This document shows positions 51,517 to 62,729 of a stretch of DNA of 64,000 nt, in pieces. Source of the DNA: Mycolicibacterium neworleansense (GTDB lineage: Bacteria > Actinomycetota > Actinomycetes > Mycobacteriales > Mycobacteriaceae); assembly GCF_001245615.1 (NCBI RefSeq), contig NZ_CWKH01000002.1, positions 372,001 through 436,000 of the forward strand, given 5' to 3'. The notes under the pieces were generated by a model. The model was not told where the DNA came from. It searched no databases and saw only the letters and a program-made list of their open reading frames with translations. The stretch's first letter is position 1. Every line of letters starts with the position of its first letter. A program made the position numbers and the translations under genes.

Positions 51517-53040
51517 TCAGCTGCGCGAACCCCCTTCCGGATCGCCCGGGGCCTCGTCGGGCTCCCAGGAACCGGGCAGCATCGGGGAGACGGGACTCTC
51601 GTCGAACCTCTCGCCGGCGAGCGTGGTCAAACCGGCCGCGGTCGCGGCCGATTTCGTCCCGGTGCCGGTGAATCCCATTGTCCCGGCACTACTTTCGGAC
51701 GCACGTACCCGAGGTTCCGGTTGTGGCGCGGGGTCAGGATCCGGCTCCTCGTAGTCCATGTAGGCATCCGCGTAGGCGTGGTCCTCCAGTGCCGCACCCC
51801 GCTTGCGCCGACGCTTACGACGCGCCGCCAGCGACGCGGCCACGCCTGAAGCCGCCGCGGGGATTCCGGCAGCCGGTGCCGAGGCACTGGACTTGCCGCC
51901 CACCGTCGGGCTGAAACCCTCATCGGGGTCGTTGCCCAACACCACATATGGCGCGAAAGCCGCAGCGGCGACCGGAGCCGGTGCCGCGGCCCCACCGGCG
52001 CTGGCCGGGGCACCCGCAGGAGCGGTTCCCACCCGGCCCACGGGTACCGGCGCGGCCTCGGCCTCGGCCGGGACGTCGGCCGGAGACGGGTCGGGCAGTA
52101 GTCCGAGGAACCCCAGGGACGCCAGGCCGATGCCCAGCAGCGGGATCAGGAACGGCGAGAGCGCAACGCTGATCCAGGTGCCCCACCCGACCGGCTGGAA
52201 GATCGCCTGGTAGATCACGGGGCCGAGCATCGCGCCCCAGGTGCTCCAGAAGGCGCTCGGGTTGGTCAGCAGGGTCTCGATCATCCCCTGGATGTTGCCG
52301 AGCGGGTCGTTGAGGAACTTCAGCAGCTGATCGCTGTCGGGCAGTGTCCTGACGTAGTCGATCAGCCATTGCGGCAGGTTCGGGTACTCGCTGTCCGCCG
52401 TGGTATCGGCCGTGGTCAGCGCCGAACCGGATTCCGTCGCGGTGGCCTGCGCCATCATCTGCTGTGCGTTGGCCGAGGCGGTACCTGCCTCCCCCACACC
52501 GGGTTTGAGCAGCATCGGAGACGGCGTGCTGCTGGGAGCCGCCATGACCGCGGCACCGGCGACAGCCTGGTAGGTGGCCATGGTGGTGGCGGCCTGGATC
52601 CACATCCGGACGTAGTCAGCCTCGTTGACCGCAATCGGAATCGTGTTGATACCGAAGAAGTTCGTGGCAAGCAGGACGCCGTGGACGACATGGTTCAGCG
52701 CGAGCTCTGGCAGCGTCGGCATGGTGGCCACCGCGGTGGTGTAGGCCGCGGCCGCAGTCTCGTGTTGCACCGCCACCGCGGCACTGTTGGCGCTCTGCTG
52801 CGCCAACCATGTCAGGTAGGGCCCGTGGGCGGCGACGTACTGCTCCGAACTCGGGCCCTCCCACGACCCGGCCTGCACCCCGCCCAGCACGCTGGTGAGT
52901 TCCGCTGCCGCCGAGGCATATTCGGTGCTCAGCGACTGCCAGGCCCCCGCTGCGGCCAGCAACGACCCGGCGCCTGGACCGCTGGAAAGCAGCGTCGAGT
53001 GCACCTCGGGTGGTAGGGCCATCCAGATGGGGGCGGTCAT
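51517..53040 (-). CDS. ESX-3-associated PPE protein (PPE4-like)
   Basis: 507 residues. Pro-Pro-Glu at residues 10-12 ([12 protein letters not shown]), WxG turn [12 protein letters not shown] and the conserved helical PPE domain to about residue 175. The C-terminal half has a long hydrophobic region ([20 protein letters not shown]) and an unusual basic cluster RRKRRRKRG followed by an acidic Asp/Glu/Pro stretch. In M. tuberculosis PPE4 is secreted by ESX-3 with PE5 and is linked to siderophore-mediated iron uptake. It starts 1 nt after the PE stop, so the pair is made together. Confidence 0.94.
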   Translation of the reverse strand: MTAPIWMALPPEVHSTLLSSGPGAGSLLAAAGAWQSLSTEYASAAAELTSVLGGVQAGSWEGPSSEQYVAAHGPYLTWLAQQSANSAAVAVQHETAAAAYTTAVATMPTLPELALNHVVHGVLLATNFFGINTIPIAVNEADYVRMWIQAATTMATYQAVAGAAVMAAPSSTPSPMLLKPGVGEAGTASANAQQMMAQATATESGSALTTADTTADSEYPNLPQWLIDYVRTLPDSDQLLKFLNDPLGNIQGMIETLLTNPSAFWSTWGAMLGPVIYQAIFQPVGWGTWISVALSPFLIPLLGIGLASLGFLGLLPDPSPADVPAEAEAAPVPVGRVGTAPAGAPASAGGAAAPAPVAAAAFAPYVVLGNDPDEGFSPTVGGKSSASAPAAGIPAAASGVAASLAARRKRRRKRGAALEDHAYADAYMDYEEPDPDPAPQPEPRVRASESSAGTMGFTGTGTKSAATAAGLTTLAGERFDESPVSPMLPGSWEPDEAPGDPEGGSRS

Positions 53041-53041
53041 G

Positions 53042-53353
53042 TCAGATGCCGCGCGCGGTCAGGTAGGACGCAGCCGCCATCGCGTCACCGGTGACGTAGC
53101 TGGCACCGGACTCCCCGACGCCGACACCCGAGCGGCCGAGTTCCTCGACCCCTTGGGCGGCTACCGCCGAGTGCTGGGCGCCGTGCGCGCTGAACCCCGT
53201 CGCGGTCTGCAACGACACCGCGTCCGCGGCAGGCGGGATCACCGCCGAGACCAGGGGCGCGGCGGCGGCGTGGGCCGCGGCCAGACGGGCGGTGAGCGCT
53301 TCGACGGCCGCGCTCGCGGCGGTCAATCCTTCCGGAACTACTCGCAATGTCAT
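53042..53353 (-). CDS. ESX-3-associated PE protein (PE5-like)
   Basis: 103 residues, a PE domain alone. N-terminal [19 protein letters not shown] with the PE pair at residues 7-8, and the type VII export signal YVTGD (YxxxD) near the end. It should pair with the following PPE protein. Its ATG overlaps the eccC3 stop by 1 nt (TGATG) and its stop is 1 nt before the PPE start, so translation is tightly coupled. Confidence 0.94.
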   Translation of the reverse strand: MTLRVVPEGLTAASAAVEALTARLAAAHAAAAPLVSAVIPPAADAVSLQTATGFSAHGAQHSAVAAQGVEELGRSGVGVGESGASYVTGDAMAAASYLTARGI

Positions 53354-56300
53354 CAGAATTCCTTTCTCCCGTTGTTCACGGACAGCGCCGTGTCATCGAT
53401 GAGTGGGTTGACGAGCTGGACGAACTCGGGCGCGTCGCCGTCGCCGAGCAACATGCCGCGTCCCGCCGGGAACCGGGCGAACCGGTGCCCGCGGAGCTTG
53501 CCGCTGTCGGCGGGATTGCCCGACAGCATCAACGTGGTCGCTTGCAGATCATTGAGGCGGCGCAGCAGCGGTGCGGTCATCACGGCGTGCGCCGATCCGG
53601 TGGCCCGGGCCGTCACGATGACGCGCAGACCCAGATCGGTTGCCTCGGCCAACAAGTTCACGATGTTGGTCCACGGGCGCTGCCCGGCGAACGGTCCGCT
53701 GATGGCGGGTCCGTCGGGGATCTGGTCCACGTCGTCGATGATCAGGTAGTGGATGTGGCCGTCCGTGCCCGTCCGCTGGTTCCAGGCGCTGAGCTCCTGC
53801 GGGCTCAAACCGGCAGGCGGACGGCGCTTCTCGATGAGGGCCGACAGACCCAGCATCGCGGGCAGCACGCGGTCGATGTTCGCCGTGTACTCGTTGTCCG
53901 GGAACAACGGCTCCTCCACCAGGTGCAGCCGTCGGTCGATGACCGTGAAGGCCACCTCGTCCGGCCGGGAGTTCTCCCGGATGGTCCGGATGATGTGACG
54001 CAGCAGCGTGGTCTTGCCGGACCTCGTATCGCCGAACACCGCCAGCAGCGGGTTGGTCTTGAAGTCGAGCACGACGGGAGCCAGGTCTTCCTCCCGCTGA
54101 CCGATGACCACCTGCTCGGGCGCCGGGTACAGCGGCGCCAGCGCGGCCGGGGCCAGCGCGGTGGGCAGCAGACGCACCGGCGGTGCGCTCTGTCCGGGGT
54201 AGCGGGCATTGATCACGGCGATGTCGCTCAACTGCGGCTCGGCGAACAGGAAGTGCTCGGCGGCCATGGTCAGGCCGCGGCCCGGCTGATCGGCTGGCAC
54301 CGATTCGGCCGGACGACGCAGCGCACCCACCACCCGCACGATGCTGTCGTGGCTGTCGTGCAGCTTGAGCTCCAGCCGCAGGCCGAGGCCGTCGCGCATC
54401 GCCAGCGGCACCTCCAGCCAGTTCGGCGTGGTGATCACGACGTGGATGCCGTAGGACAGGCCGGTATTGGCCAACTCGGTCACCTTGGCCAGCAACGGGT
54501 TACGCGTGTTGAAGGTGTCGGTGTTGTCGCGGCTGAAGGCGTACAGGTTGTCGATGACCAGGAACACCTCGCCGTAACCATCGGAGTATTTGCCCACCCG
54601 GCTCACCGCGCCCTGCTGCTGACGGGCCCGCAGCAGCTGCTCGAGCTCACCGAAGGTGCGCCGGATGCGCTCGGGCTCCAGCGGGGTCGCCACACTGCCG
54701 ACGTGCGCCAGATCGGCCAGGCCGGCAAGCTGCCCGCCGCCGTAATCGAGGACGTAGAAGCTCACTTCGCTCGGCGAGTGCAGTGCCGCCGCCGACAGGA
54801 CGAAGGTCTGCAGTGCCGTCGACTTACCCGATCGCGGTCCACCGTGGATCAGCACGTTGGCTGCCGACGAGTTCGCGTCGTACACCAGAGCGTCGCGGCG
54901 CATCTCGAACGGCTTGTCGATTTCACCCAGCGGCCAACGCAGTTGACCGGGTTCGACGTCGGTGCGGGCCAGCACGTCGTCCAGCGCGATCGCGTCGTCC
55001 AGCGGCGGCAGCCAGAGCTTGGGTGCCTGCGGGCCGTAGGTGGCCAGCTGGTCGCCGATGGTGGCGATCAGCTTGCGCGGTGGCGCGACATCGATCTCGG
55101 GCTCGTTCGTGACGATCACGGTATCGGGCTCGGGCTCGACACGCGACGCGGTGAACAGCTGCGGCTGCGGCAGGGCCCGCACCACGATCGACTTCTCCGC
55201 GCGAGGCGGGTCGTAGATGCCGTCGACGTAGGTGCTGCGAAACTTGATCGGCACCGCACCCGGGGCGGGCACCAGGAAGCCTTCGCCCTTGTGTTCGCGA
55301 CCCGACTCGATGTGATAGGCGTCCTCGACCCCGATGATCTGCCGGGAGATGCTGGGGCTGGCCACCTTCAGGCCGATCCGGTACGACGTGTTCTTGTCGA
55401 TGTCCTTGATCCGGCCCACGTCGAGGGTCTGCGACGCGAAGAGGATGTGGATCCGGAACGAACGCCCCTTGCGTGCGACGTAATCGAACAGGTCGGCGTA
55501 CTCCGGATGCTCGGCGAGCATCAGGGTGAACTCGTCGGCGACCACGAACAGCGTCGGCATCGGGGGCAGGTCGTGCCCGGCTGCGATGGCGGCCTCGTAC
55601 TCGGTGACCGAGTTGAAGGCACTGCCCTGAACCCGGCGGCCGGCCTCCTTGAGCAGCTGCTCACGGCGGGCCACTTCCCCGCGCAGGGTGTCGGCGAACC
55701 GGTCGGCCAGCGACCGCTTCTCGGCCATGTTCGAGATGACCGCCACCACCTGTGGGAAGTTGCGGAAGATGTCGGCTCCGGCCTCACCCTTGAAGTCGGC
55801 GTAGATCACGATGAGCCGCTCAGCGGAGTGAGTCGTCAACAGTGACAACAGGATCGACATCAGGGTCTGGGACTTGCCCGAGCCGGTCATACCGATCATC
55901 AGGCCGTGCGGGCCCATGCCGCCCTCGGCCTCGTCTTTGAGGTCGAAGTACAGCGGCTCACCGGTGGCGGTGACGCCGATCGGCACGCGCAGTTCGTCGT
56001 CGCGGTTGCGCGGCGCCCACAGGCTGGCGACGTCCAGTGCCGAGGCATCCGGGATATCGAGGAGCGTCGTGAAGGTCGCGCCGCCGGTCGCGGTCGAGCG
56101 CACGTAGCCGGGATTGGAGTCCCAGCGCGACAGCCGCCGCGCGATGTGAGCGGCCGCGGCGGCCGACACGGCGTCGGCCTTGGCGACATACGGCTGCCAG
56201 CCGCTGCTCTGCCACCGCTCGATCCGGCCGTCGGTGACCCGCAGGATGGGCCGCTCGGGATCCGGGTACTGCTCACGGTTGGGCAGCTTGTCGCTGCGGT

Positions 56301-57321
56301 GGATCACCGTCACCCCGGTAAGGCCGGGCTTGCGCGCGATGTCGTCGGGGTCGGCCTCGGGGTCATCGAGCACGACCAGCATGTGCTTGAGCACCTGGTC
56401 TGATTCGGCGGGGAACGCCGGCCGGCCGGCCAGGGCCGATTCGAGTTGTCCGCGCAGCTCGGTGACGCCGGTGGTCAGGTACCGAGCCGGGCCGACGCCA
56501 TCGGCCTGGGCCGGAATATCCACATGCGGAAGCCATTTCAGCCACGACCAGGCATCGCCGTCGACATCGGGCGAGGCCAGCGCAACGCCGAGCATGGTCG
56601 GGTCGTGCCAGGTCACGGCCTGGGCGATCCAGGCCCGCAGCGCGTCACGAACTTCCTCGGCCTCACCGATCACGGTGATCCGGGCCAGCTTGGTGACGTC
56701 GATGCCGGTCGGGGCGTCGCGCACGGTGCGCTGCACGTCGAGCAGACCGCGAAGGGTGCTGTGCGACACCGGTTCCAGGTCGATCTCGTCGGCGGTGTCC
56801 TTGACCTTCAGCGCCGCGTCCAGCGGCACATCGTGCAACCCGGCACGCAACACCAGGAAGTCACGGTCGCGCGGGTCGCGCTCCCACTGCCGGCGGGTGC
56901 CGGGAATGACGGCCAGGGCCTCGGGCTCGGGGTGCGACCACTCCAGCGCGGCACGCTGTTCGGCGGCGTGGGCGCGGACGTTGTCACGCACCACCGACAG
57001 GTAGCGCAGGTAGTCGGCGCGTTCGGCGTCGACCTCCTCGGTGCGCATCTTGTTGTCCGACCCGCGGTAGAGCGCGGTGGCCGCCAGCAGCAGCACGAAC
57101 GGGAAGAACAGTGTCGTCGGAGAGATCATCCGCATGCCGGTGGCCACCAGCGCCACGATCATGCCCACGATCAGGATGACGATCAGGAACGGCAGCACCC
57201 GGCGCAGCAGCGACGGCGGAACCAAACGCGGCAACTGCGGCGGTGGTTCGATCGTGATGGTGCCCTTGCGGGTGGTCGGCGGAGCCAGCCTGCGCTGGTG
57301 CTCGAAAATCAGCCGGCTCAT
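53353..57321 (-). CDS. eccC3: ESX-3 motor ATPase EccC
   Basis: 1322 residues from ATG 57321 ([15 protein letters not shown]). Two N-terminal membrane helices ([18 protein letters not shown] and [15 protein letters not shown]), then a DUF domain and three FtsK/SpoIIIE-like ATPase domains with P-loops [12 protein letters not shown] (about residue 480), [12 protein letters not shown] (about 830) and [12 protein letters not shown] (about 1100). In the first domain VADEFTLML is Walker B. EccC recognises substrates and powers secretion. The start overlaps the eccB3 stop by 4 nt. Unlike ESX-1 it is a single unsplit chain, as usual for ESX-3. Confidence 0.97.
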   Translation of the reverse strand: MSRLIFEHQRRLAPPTTRKGTITIEPPPQLPRLVPPSLLRRVLPFLIVILIVGMIVALVATGMRMISPTTLFFPFVLLLAATALYRGSDNKMRTEEVDAERADYLRYLSVVRDNVRAHAAEQRAALEWSHPEPEALAVIPGTRRQWERDPRDRDFLVLRAGLHDVPLDAALKVKDTADEIDLEPVSHSTLRGLLDVQRTVRDAPTGIDVTKLARITVIGEAEEVRDALRAWIAQAVTWHDPTMLGVALASPDVDGDAWSWLKWLPHVDIPAQADGVGPARYLTTGVTELRGQLESALAGRPAFPAESDQVLKHMLVVLDDPEADPDDIARKPGLTGVTVIHRSDKLPNREQYPDPERPILRVTDGRIERWQSSGWQPYVAKADAVSAAAAAHIARRLSRWDSNPGYVRSTATGGATFTTLLDIPDASALDVASLWAPRNRDDELRVPIGVTATGEPLYFDLKDEAEGGMGPHGLMIGMTGSGKSQTLMSILLSLLTTHSAERLIVIYADFKGEAGADIFRNFPQVVAVISNMAEKRSLADRFADTLRGEVARREQLLKEAGRRVQGSAFNSVTEYEAAIAAGHDLPPMPTLFVVADEFTLMLAEHPEYADLFDYVARKGRSFRIHILFASQTLDVGRIKDIDKNTSYRIGLKVASPSISRQIIGVEDAYHIESGREHKGEGFLVPAPGAVPIKFRSTYVDGIYDPPRAEKSIVVRALPQPQLFTASRVEPEPDTVIVTNEPEIDVAPPRKLIATIGDQLATYGPQAPKLWLPPLDDAIALDDVLARTDVEPGQLRWPLGEIDKPFEMRRDALVYDANSSAANVLIHGGPRSGKSTALQTFVLSAAALHSPSEVSFYVLDYGGGQLAGLADLAHVGSVATPLEPERIRRTFGELEQLLRARQQQGAVSRVGKYSDGYGEVFLVIDNLYAFSRDNTDTFNTRNPLLAKVTELANTGLSYGIHVVITTPNWLEVPLAMRDGLGLRLELKLHDSHDSIVRVVGALRRPAESVPADQPGRGLTMAAEHFLFAEPQLSDIAVINARYPGQSAPPVRLLPTALAPAALAPLYPAPEQVVIGQREEDLAPVVLDFKTNPLLAVFGDTRSGKTTLLRHIIRTIRENSRPDEVAFTVIDRRLHLVEEPLFPDNEYTANIDRVLPAMLGLSALIEKRRPPAGLSPQELSAWNQRTGTDGHIHYLIIDDVDQIPDGPAISGPFAGQRPWTNIVNLLAEATDLGLRVIVTARATGSAHAVMTAPLLRRLNDLQATTLMLSGNPADSGKLRGHRFARFPAGRGMLLGDGDAPEFVQLVNPLIDDTALSVNNGRKEF

Positions 57322-58874
57322 CGAGTTGCCTCCAGGCGTGCAGCATTGGCGTTGGACGACAGCGCATCGTGTGCGGTCAGGGCGTCGCCACGGGACAGGG
57401 TCGGGCCGGCAGCGAACTGCGTCAGGATCGACCACGGGACGGGCAGGGCCGGCGCGGTGAGGCCAAGCGCGGCAACGGTTTTGTCGTCACCGTTGGTGTC
57501 GATGCCGTAGCGCACCCCGGTATCGCTCACCCAGAACAGCGAGCCTGCGACCGGCGAACCCGGTTCGGCGCCCACGGTCTGCACCAGATATCCCGTGCCG
57601 GGTGTCAGTGCGACCCGGTTGGCGGCGCCGTTGGCACCGGCTCCGACCAGCTCGACGCTGTGCAACCCGTCGGGCACCGGCAGGGCGGCGCCGGAAAGCA
57701 CGCTCAAGCGGCTCTCGGTGGCACCGGCCGGCTTGCTCCACTGGGCGCAGGTAACCGGGGCGGTCGAGGGCGCCACCACCTTGACCGGGGCGCCCGGGTA
57801 GGCGGCCGTGTCGATGGCATGGGAGACGGGCATCCGCGACACCTCGTCGGGCCCGATTCGCGGCGCCTGGTCCAGGCCGTAGGAGTTGGTGTTGCGCAGG
57901 ATCGTGGCCAGCACCGGTGAGACCGGCTGCAGGCCGTCGGACAGCACCGCGTAGTACCGGGCGGTGTTGTCGGCGTCGTAGGCGGCCACCACGCCGCCGA
58001 CGGGCACCGGCGTCGACAACTGGTAGTTCGTCGGTGCCCCGGCGTCGACGATGTGCGGGGCCGTCAGAGCCGGCGCTTCGGGGATGGCGTTGAACAGGCC
58101 GGCAGCGATGGGCCGGGGTGCGGGGATCTGCTCGCCCAGACCGAGGGCGTCGGTGACGGCACGGTTGGCCAGATCGACCGGGCTGCGCTTGCCGTCCCAC
58201 AGCAGCCAGTCACCCGGGGTCGGGCCTTCGCTGTTGTGCACCAGCACGGCTTGATCAGAGGTCAGCTGCAGGGCGCGCTCACCACCGGAGGCGAGAGTGC
58301 CGGCGATGACCGTCACACCGGCGTTGATACCCGAGACCGAGTCGCACACAGTCCAATCCGCGTCGGCACTGGTGCTCTGCACCATCCGTTCGGGCGCACC
58401 GGGGATGCCGAGCAGGTTGCCGCGCGGGAACTTGTCGATCTCGCTGGTCTTGACGGTGGTCGGGTTGTCCGCCTTGCCGGCGATCAACCGCGCCGAGGTG
58501 AGGTTCAGCACGGGATGCAACTGCTCACCGACCCGCACGTACAGGGCAGCCGTCGACCGGTCGGCCAGCACGGCGTCGTTACCTGCGGCGCCGCCCGGAC
58601 GGATCAACGAGAAGATGAAGCAGCCGACCAGGCCGGTGACCAGGATCAGCGCACCGGTCATCACCGCGCGGCTCTGTGTGCGCAGCGGATCGACCAGCAT
58701 GCGGGTGTCGTGCAGCGCGACGCCAGAAGCGATGCGGCGCATGACAAATCGCCAGCCGGTCACCTGGTGGCGCGTGACGAAACCGCGGCGGTACTGCACA
58801 CCGTCGGGGTTCTCGTTGTTCGGCGTACGAGACGAGAAGGAACGACGCTCGTCGGAAGGTCCCGGGGGGGTCAT
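57318..58874 (-). CDS. eccB3: ESX-3 membrane complex component EccB
   Basis: 518 residues. Cytosolic N-terminus with the EccB pattern [20 protein letters not shown], one membrane helix ([20 protein letters not shown], about residues 70-90) and a large periplasmic part of repeated R domains ([23 protein letters not shown] near the start). EccB links the inner-membrane complex to the envelope. Overlaps eccA3 (ATGA) and eccC3 by 4 nt on each side. Confidence 0.96.
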   Translation of the reverse strand: MTPPGPSDERRSFSSRTPNNENPDGVQYRRGFVTRHQVTGWRFVMRRIASGVALHDTRMLVDPLRTQSRAVMTGALILVTGLVGCFIFSLIRPGGAAGNDAVLADRSTAALYVRVGEQLHPVLNLTSARLIAGKADNPTTVKTSEIDKFPRGNLLGIPGAPERMVQSTSADADWTVCDSVSGINAGVTVIAGTLASGGERALQLTSDQAVLVHNSEGPTPGDWLLWDGKRSPVDLANRAVTDALGLGEQIPAPRPIAAGLFNAIPEAPALTAPHIVDAGAPTNYQLSTPVPVGGVVAAYDADNTARYYAVLSDGLQPVSPVLATILRNTNSYGLDQAPRIGPDEVSRMPVSHAIDTAAYPGAPVKVVAPSTAPVTCAQWSKPAGATESRLSVLSGAALPVPDGLHSVELVGAGANGAANRVALTPGTGYLVQTVGAEPGSPVAGSLFWVSDTGVRYGIDTNGDDKTVAALGLTAPALPVPWSILTQFAAGPTLSRGDALTAHDALSSNANAARLEATR

Positions 58875-60697
58875 GCGGGCACCGTCAGCCCGAGGCCGCG
58901 CAGCAGCGGGCCGGCCGAATTGGTCACGTCACCGGCGGTGATCGTCATCATCTCCTCGTCGGTGAAGTCGTCGTGGTCGGAATGGTCGAGGCGGTACTCG
59001 CGCTCCTCCTCGGAGCGCTCGACCAGGTTGCGGACGAAGCGGCCGTTACCGGCGATGTCCAGGCTGCGACGCGGCACGCCGTTGGCGTCGGGCGTGGTGG
59101 CTTCGGCCAGGTAGCCGAACAGGCGCTCCATCTCGTCGTGGGCGGCCTTCTCGAAGGTGCTGTCGCGCTTCTCTGCCATCCGCTCGGCGATCTCGACGAG
59201 TTCCGAGGAGGAGTACGACGGGAAGTCGATGCTGCGGGTGAAGCGCGAGCGCAGACCTTCGTTGGTGTCCAGGAACATGTCGAGGTCCTTGCGGTACCCC
59301 GCGACGATCACCACGAGCCGGTCGCGGTCGTTCTCCATGCGGGCCAGCAGGGTGTCGATGGCGACGAGGCCGAAGTCGTTCTTGGCGCCGGTGGACACCA
59401 GCGCGTAGGCCTCGTCGAGGAACAGCACGCCGTCGAGTGCGCTGTCGATGATCGCGTTGGTCTTGGCTTCGGTCTCACCGATGTGCTGGCCGATCAGGTC
59501 GGCACGGTGCACCTCGCGCACCGTCTCCTTCTTGAGAAGTCCCAGACCGCAATAGATCTTCGCGACGACGCGGGCGATGGTCGTCTTACCCGTTCCGGGC
59601 GGGCCGGCGAACACCAGGTGGTTGGTGCGCTGGGCCACGGCCAGTCCGCGTTCCTGGCGGCGGATCGACATCGCGACCGAGCTCTTGAGCCGCGCCACCT
59701 GGAACTTCACTTCTTCCAGACCGATGAACTCGGCCAGTTCGGCTTCGGCCTCGACGAGCAGGTGCGCCTTGCGTTCCTTGGCGCCCGGGTCGACGAAGTC
59801 CGACTCCGACGGTTCGGTGTCGGGATCCCACGGATCGGTACGGGCATCGATGCGCGCCGCAGTGGTGACGAGCAGGCCGAAGGTCGAATCCGACAGCGCC
59901 TCTTCGACTTGCTTGTTCTCCGGGTGTGCCGCGAAGAGGTCCTGCAGTACTTCGTTGGCGTCCTCGTCCTCGCCCTGTCCGCGCAAGGTCAGCGCCTTGG
60001 CCAGGGCGCCGTCGAGGGCCGCCACCGCGATCGGACCGGACGGGTCCTCCAGGTAGGACAACGCGGGCGCGAACATGCCGAGCCGGGCCAACGCGATGCC
60101 GAGGGTGGTGCGTGCGGCGTGCGCGGTGACCTCGTCGAGCGACGGGTTGGTGACCACCGGGGTGAGCAGACGCACCACATCGGACCAGCGCTCGGCGTGG
60201 TGGTTGAACGCGACCCGCAGCCAGGTGGCGTTGAGCCACCCGGGCCGGCGGGCGAGCACGTCGGCAACCAGCGCGTCGGCCTCGGCACGGGCACCTTCGG
60301 TATAGCGCCGCACGGCGTAGGCGAGCTGGAAGTCGTCGACCTCAGTGGCGCGGAACTGCAGGTACAGGCCGCTGTCGTAGAGGAACCCGAGCTGACCGGC
60401 CGCGAGGTCGATCTCACGCTGGAGCAGGCCTGCGCTGCCACGGGTGCGCCACACCGCGTCGATGACCGGTCCGGACACGTCGCCCGCGGCGGCCAGGCCG
60501 GTCCAGGCATCGCAGTGGTCGTGCGCGATGCGTGTCAGACCAGCAAAGCCGGCCCGGGCCGCGTCGAGATCGGCCGGCCGCTGACGGTCGTTCACCGTCA
60601 GGCCGAGCGCACGACAACATGTGGCGAAGCGGCTGATCACATCGCGATCGAGCCGGGGCGCTCCGGAAGGCGGAGCCGCAAGCGTGTCACTACCCAT
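58871..60697 (-). CDS. eccA3: ESX-3 cytosolic AAA+ ATPase EccA
   Basis: 608 residues, first gene of the ESX-3 operon. N-terminal 280 residues are a TPR-like helical domain; the C-terminal part is a CbxX/CfqX-type AAA+ module with Walker A FAGPPGTGKTTIARV (about residue 367), Walker B GVLFLDEAYAL and the arginine-finger region GLRSRFTRSIDFP. EccA is thought to free substrates from EspG or aid their recycling. ATG 60697 lies 44 nt after an IdeR-like box, so the whole operon is expected to be induced by iron shortage. Confidence 0.96.
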   Translation of the reverse strand: MGSDTLAAPPSGAPRLDRDVISRFATCCRALGLTVNDRQRPADLDAARAGFAGLTRIAHDHCDAWTGLAAAGDVSGPVIDAVWRTRGSAGLLQREIDLAAGQLGFLYDSGLYLQFRATEVDDFQLAYAVRRYTEGARAEADALVADVLARRPGWLNATWLRVAFNHHAERWSDVVRLLTPVVTNPSLDEVTAHAARTTLGIALARLGMFAPALSYLEDPSGPIAVAALDGALAKALTLRGQGEDEDANEVLQDLFAAHPENKQVEEALSDSTFGLLVTTAARIDARTDPWDPDTEPSESDFVDPGAKERKAHLLVEAEAELAEFIGLEEVKFQVARLKSSVAMSIRRQERGLAVAQRTNHLVFAGPPGTGKTTIARVVAKIYCGLGLLKKETVREVHRADLIGQHIGETEAKTNAIIDSALDGVLFLDEAYALVSTGAKNDFGLVAIDTLLARMENDRDRLVVIVAGYRKDLDMFLDTNEGLRSRFTRSIDFPSYSSSELVEIAERMAEKRDSTFEKAAHDEMERLFGYLAEATTPDANGVPRRSLDIAGNGRFVRNLVERSEEEREYRLDHSDHDDFTDEEMMTITAGDVTNSAGPLLRGLGLTVPA

Positions 60698-60741
60698 ATG
60701 CGTGCACGGGAGCGACTAAGCCCCCGATTCTCTCCCTTATG

Positions 60742-60760
60742 TATGGCTAAGCTAACTTTT
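60742..60760. promoter_or_regulatory. IdeR-like operator upstream of eccA3
   Basis: Matches the 19-bp iron box TTAGGTTAGGCTAACCTAA at about 12 of 19 positions by eye, with the conserved centre AAGCTAAC intact. It lies 45-63 nt upstream of the eccA3 start. ESX-3 of both M. tuberculosis and M. smegmatis is known to be repressed by iron through IdeR. Confidence 0.65.
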
Positions 60761-60764
60761 GCTG

Positions 60765-60784
60765 AAGTTAGCATTGCATAACTT
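60765..60784. promoter_or_regulatory. Second inverted repeat in the eccA3 promoter
   Basis: AAGTTA-N8-TAACTT, perfect 6-bp arms, 5 nt from the IdeR-like box. It could be a second, weak iron box or a site for another metal regulator (Zur controls ESX-3 in M. tuberculosis). No exact consensus match, so left open. Confidence 0.35.
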
Positions 60785-60826
60785 AAGTGTCGAGAGGCAC
60801 CTACTCGCGCTAGCTCGTGAACTGCC

Positions 60827-61720
60827 TCACCTTTTGGTCGCAGCCACCAAGGTGATAGTTCCCGTCATTGCCCCCGCCTCGGAGTCAGGAGCGGGCACGG
60901 GCCGGTCCAGTTCGGCGAGATAGCGATGCAAGGGCGTCGCGGTTGCGTCCCAGCCCTGCGCGCCGAACCACTGATCCGCGGGCGCGTGTTGCTGGTTGTA
61001 CACGAGCGTGAAAAAGGCGTTCTCCTCACCGGAGGACACCGCTTCGGCACGCTTCGCCTCGAACGCCTCATCCGGCATCGGAACCGCCTCCTCGATACCG
61101 ACGAAGCTGCCGGGCGCCGCCAGCGCATCGATGCCAGCAAACAGCTGTTCCTGTGCTGTGGCAGGCAGATAGATCAACAGACCCTCGGCGATCCAGGCAG
61201 AGGGCCGCGATGGATCGAAGCCGCTCTCCCGCAGCGCCTGTGGCCAGTCGTCGCGCAGATCGATCGCCACCTCGCGCCGCTCGGCCGTCGGTTGCTCGCC
61301 GAGGCGGTTCATGGTGTCGCGTTTGAACTCCAGCACCCTGGGCTGGTCCAGCTCGTACACCACAGTGCCGTCGGCCCACGGCAGCCGGTAGGCGCGTGAG
61401 TCCAGACCGGCTGCCAGCAGCACGACCTGCTTCACCCCGGCGTCGATGGCGCGGGTGAAGTACTCGTCGAAATACTTTGTGCGGGCACCTTGGAAGTCGA
61501 CGAAGCTTTTGCCGAACTCGGTCTGCAGCGGGTGCTCCGGGTCGGTGCCCTCGACGGCAGTCGTCCACTCGCCCCCGACCGCACGGCAGAACGCCTCGGC
61601 ATGCCGGTCGACGGCCAGGGGGTCGGGCTTCTGCGCCTCCAGTGCCCTTGAAGCAGCTACGAATAACGCCGTCTGCCCCACGCTCGTGGTGATGTCCCAG
61701 TTGTCGTTGTCGCTACGCAC
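60827..61720 (-). CDS. SAM-dependent methyltransferase (LCMT-like, TIGR00027 group)
   Basis: 297 residues, a family expanded in mycobacteria. Opening [20 protein letters not shown], the group motif [15 protein letters not shown] (SAM site), [13 protein letters not shown] and [10 protein letters not shown] are all typical. The methyl acceptor is unknown for nearly all members. M. tuberculosis Rv0281 has the same place upstream of ESX-3. GTG start. It is separated from eccA3 by the iron-regulated promoter and is probably not part of the ESX-3 unit; it follows the MpaB-type gene by 30 nt. Confidence 0.92.
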   Translation of the reverse strand: MRSDNDNWDITTSVGQTALFVAASRALEAQKPDPLAVDRHAEAFCRAVGGEWTTAVEGTDPEHPLQTEFGKSFVDFQGARTKYFDEYFTRAIDAGVKQVVLLAAGLDSRAYRLPWADGTVVYELDQPRVLEFKRDTMNRLGEQPTAERREVAIDLRDDWPQALRESGFDPSRPSAWIAEGLLIYLPATAQEQLFAGIDALAAPGSFVGIEEAVPMPDEAFEAKRAEAVSSGEENAFFTLVYNQQHAPADQWFGAQGWDATATPLHRYLAELDRPVPAPDSEAGAMTGTITLVAATKR

Positions 61721-61750
61721 CGCCGCGAGGGTACGCCGCGACCCTGACAG

Positions 61751-62653
61751 CTAGACCAAGGGACGACCGGTGCGGATCCGCCAATCGAGGTCTTTCAGCA
61801 GCAGATTGAAGGGGAACTGCCGCAGGAACGACGGCAGCAGGTCGTTGATCGTGCGCAGCACTGCGATCAGCCGGTCGAACCGCTTCTGACTCTTGGCATC
61901 CCATGGCAACCGCATCTCGTCGCGGAACCGCTGGGGGAGAAAACCCGTGGTGATCAACAGGGCCACCGCGTCGAGCCGGCGCTGCACCATGCGGGGCAGC
62001 TTCGGATTCTTGGGCCGGCCCGCGGCGATCGGATACAGATATCCGCGCACGGTGTCGTCGATGTGCAGTTTCTCCAGCGACTCTTCCCAGTAGCGATCGA
62101 ACGCGGCCCGGTCGGCCGGCCACATCGACTCAGGCACCTGCAGCGTGGTGCCCATCGTGACGCTGTCGCGGTAGTGCTGGTCGGCGGTCTCGTCGTCCAG
62201 CTCGCCGATGAACATCCGGAACACGTCGACCCCGCCCTTATAGAGGCAGGCGGCCACCCAGAGCTGCAGGTTCTTGTCGAACGCGTTGTACTTCACCGGG
62301 CTGTCCTCGGTGGAATACACCTGCGCGTGCGCCTTGTTGACCGCGCGGCGGTAGGCCGCCTTTTGCGCGTCACTGCCGCGAGTGGCCACCGCCAGGTAGG
62401 TGAAGGTGGTCCTGGCGCGCTTGATGGGGTGCAGATCGGTGCGACCGCTTTCGACGCGGCTCTCGACGACGCCGTAGCCGACGCCGGGATCGGCCAGTTG
62501 CATGATCACGTTGGCCGGACCGGCCAGCAGCGCCACGCCCATCAGACCGTCGTCGAAGCTGGCGCCGCGCCGGCGGCGCTTGGGCGCGGCCCCCGGACGT
62601 GAGGAGTCACTCATCCCCCGCTCGACGTGCGGGATCGGTTCGCTGACCGTCAT
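61751..62653 (-). CDS. Oxygenase MpaB / DUF2236 family protein
   Basis: 300 residues from ATG 62653 (MTVSEPIPHVERG). DUF2236 signature blocks: LLAGPANVIMQLADPGVGYG, RARTTFTYLAVATRG with following KAHAQVYSTEDSPVKYNA, and the WVAACLYKGG region. Members bind haem-type cofactor or act as oxygenases in a few cases (latex-clearing protein, MpaB); this one is uncharacterised. It diverges from a TetR gene exactly as recalled for Rv0276 and Rv0275c, so the TetR protein is the likely regulator. Start chosen over an upstream in-frame codon (62680). Confidence 0.85.
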   Translation of the reverse strand: MTVSEPIPHVERGMSDSSRPGAAPKRRRRGASFDDGLMGVALLAGPANVIMQLADPGVGYGVVESRVESGRTDLHPIKRARTTFTYLAVATRGSDAQKAAYRRAVNKAHAQVYSTEDSPVKYNAFDKNLQLWVAACLYKGGVDVFRMFIGELDDETADQHYRDSVTMGTTLQVPESMWPADRAAFDRYWEESLEKLHIDDTVRGYLYPIAAGRPKNPKLPRMVQRRLDAVALLITTGFLPQRFRDEMRLPWDAKSQKRFDRLIAVLRTINDLLPSFLRQFPFNLLLKDLDWRIRTGRPLV

Positions 62654-62690
62654 GGCCACCCCTCCTGAAACTGAGAACACGTGATTCCTG

Positions 62691-62720
62691 ATATTGGCCT
62701 GTAAGTCTGACGGGTGTCAA
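62691..62720 (-). promoter_or_regulatory. Predicted promoter of the DUF2236 gene
   Basis: On the minus strand, TTGACA (62720-62715) and CAATAT (62696-62691) are 18 nt apart and the -10 lies 37 nt before the start codon. A good sigma-70-type match for this organism. It also overlaps the 5' region of the divergent tetR gene, so repression by the TetR protein would be easy. Confidence 0.45.
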
Positions 62721-62729
62721 GATGTGTGG

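Noticed and set aside
53347..55845. 832-residue plus-strand frame opposite eccC3
   Set aside because: Antisense to the third and second ATPase domains of EccC; His/Gln/Arg-rich and without motifs.
58973..60781. 602-residue plus-strand frame opposite eccA3
   Set aside because: Shadow frame of the AAA+ ATPase gene.
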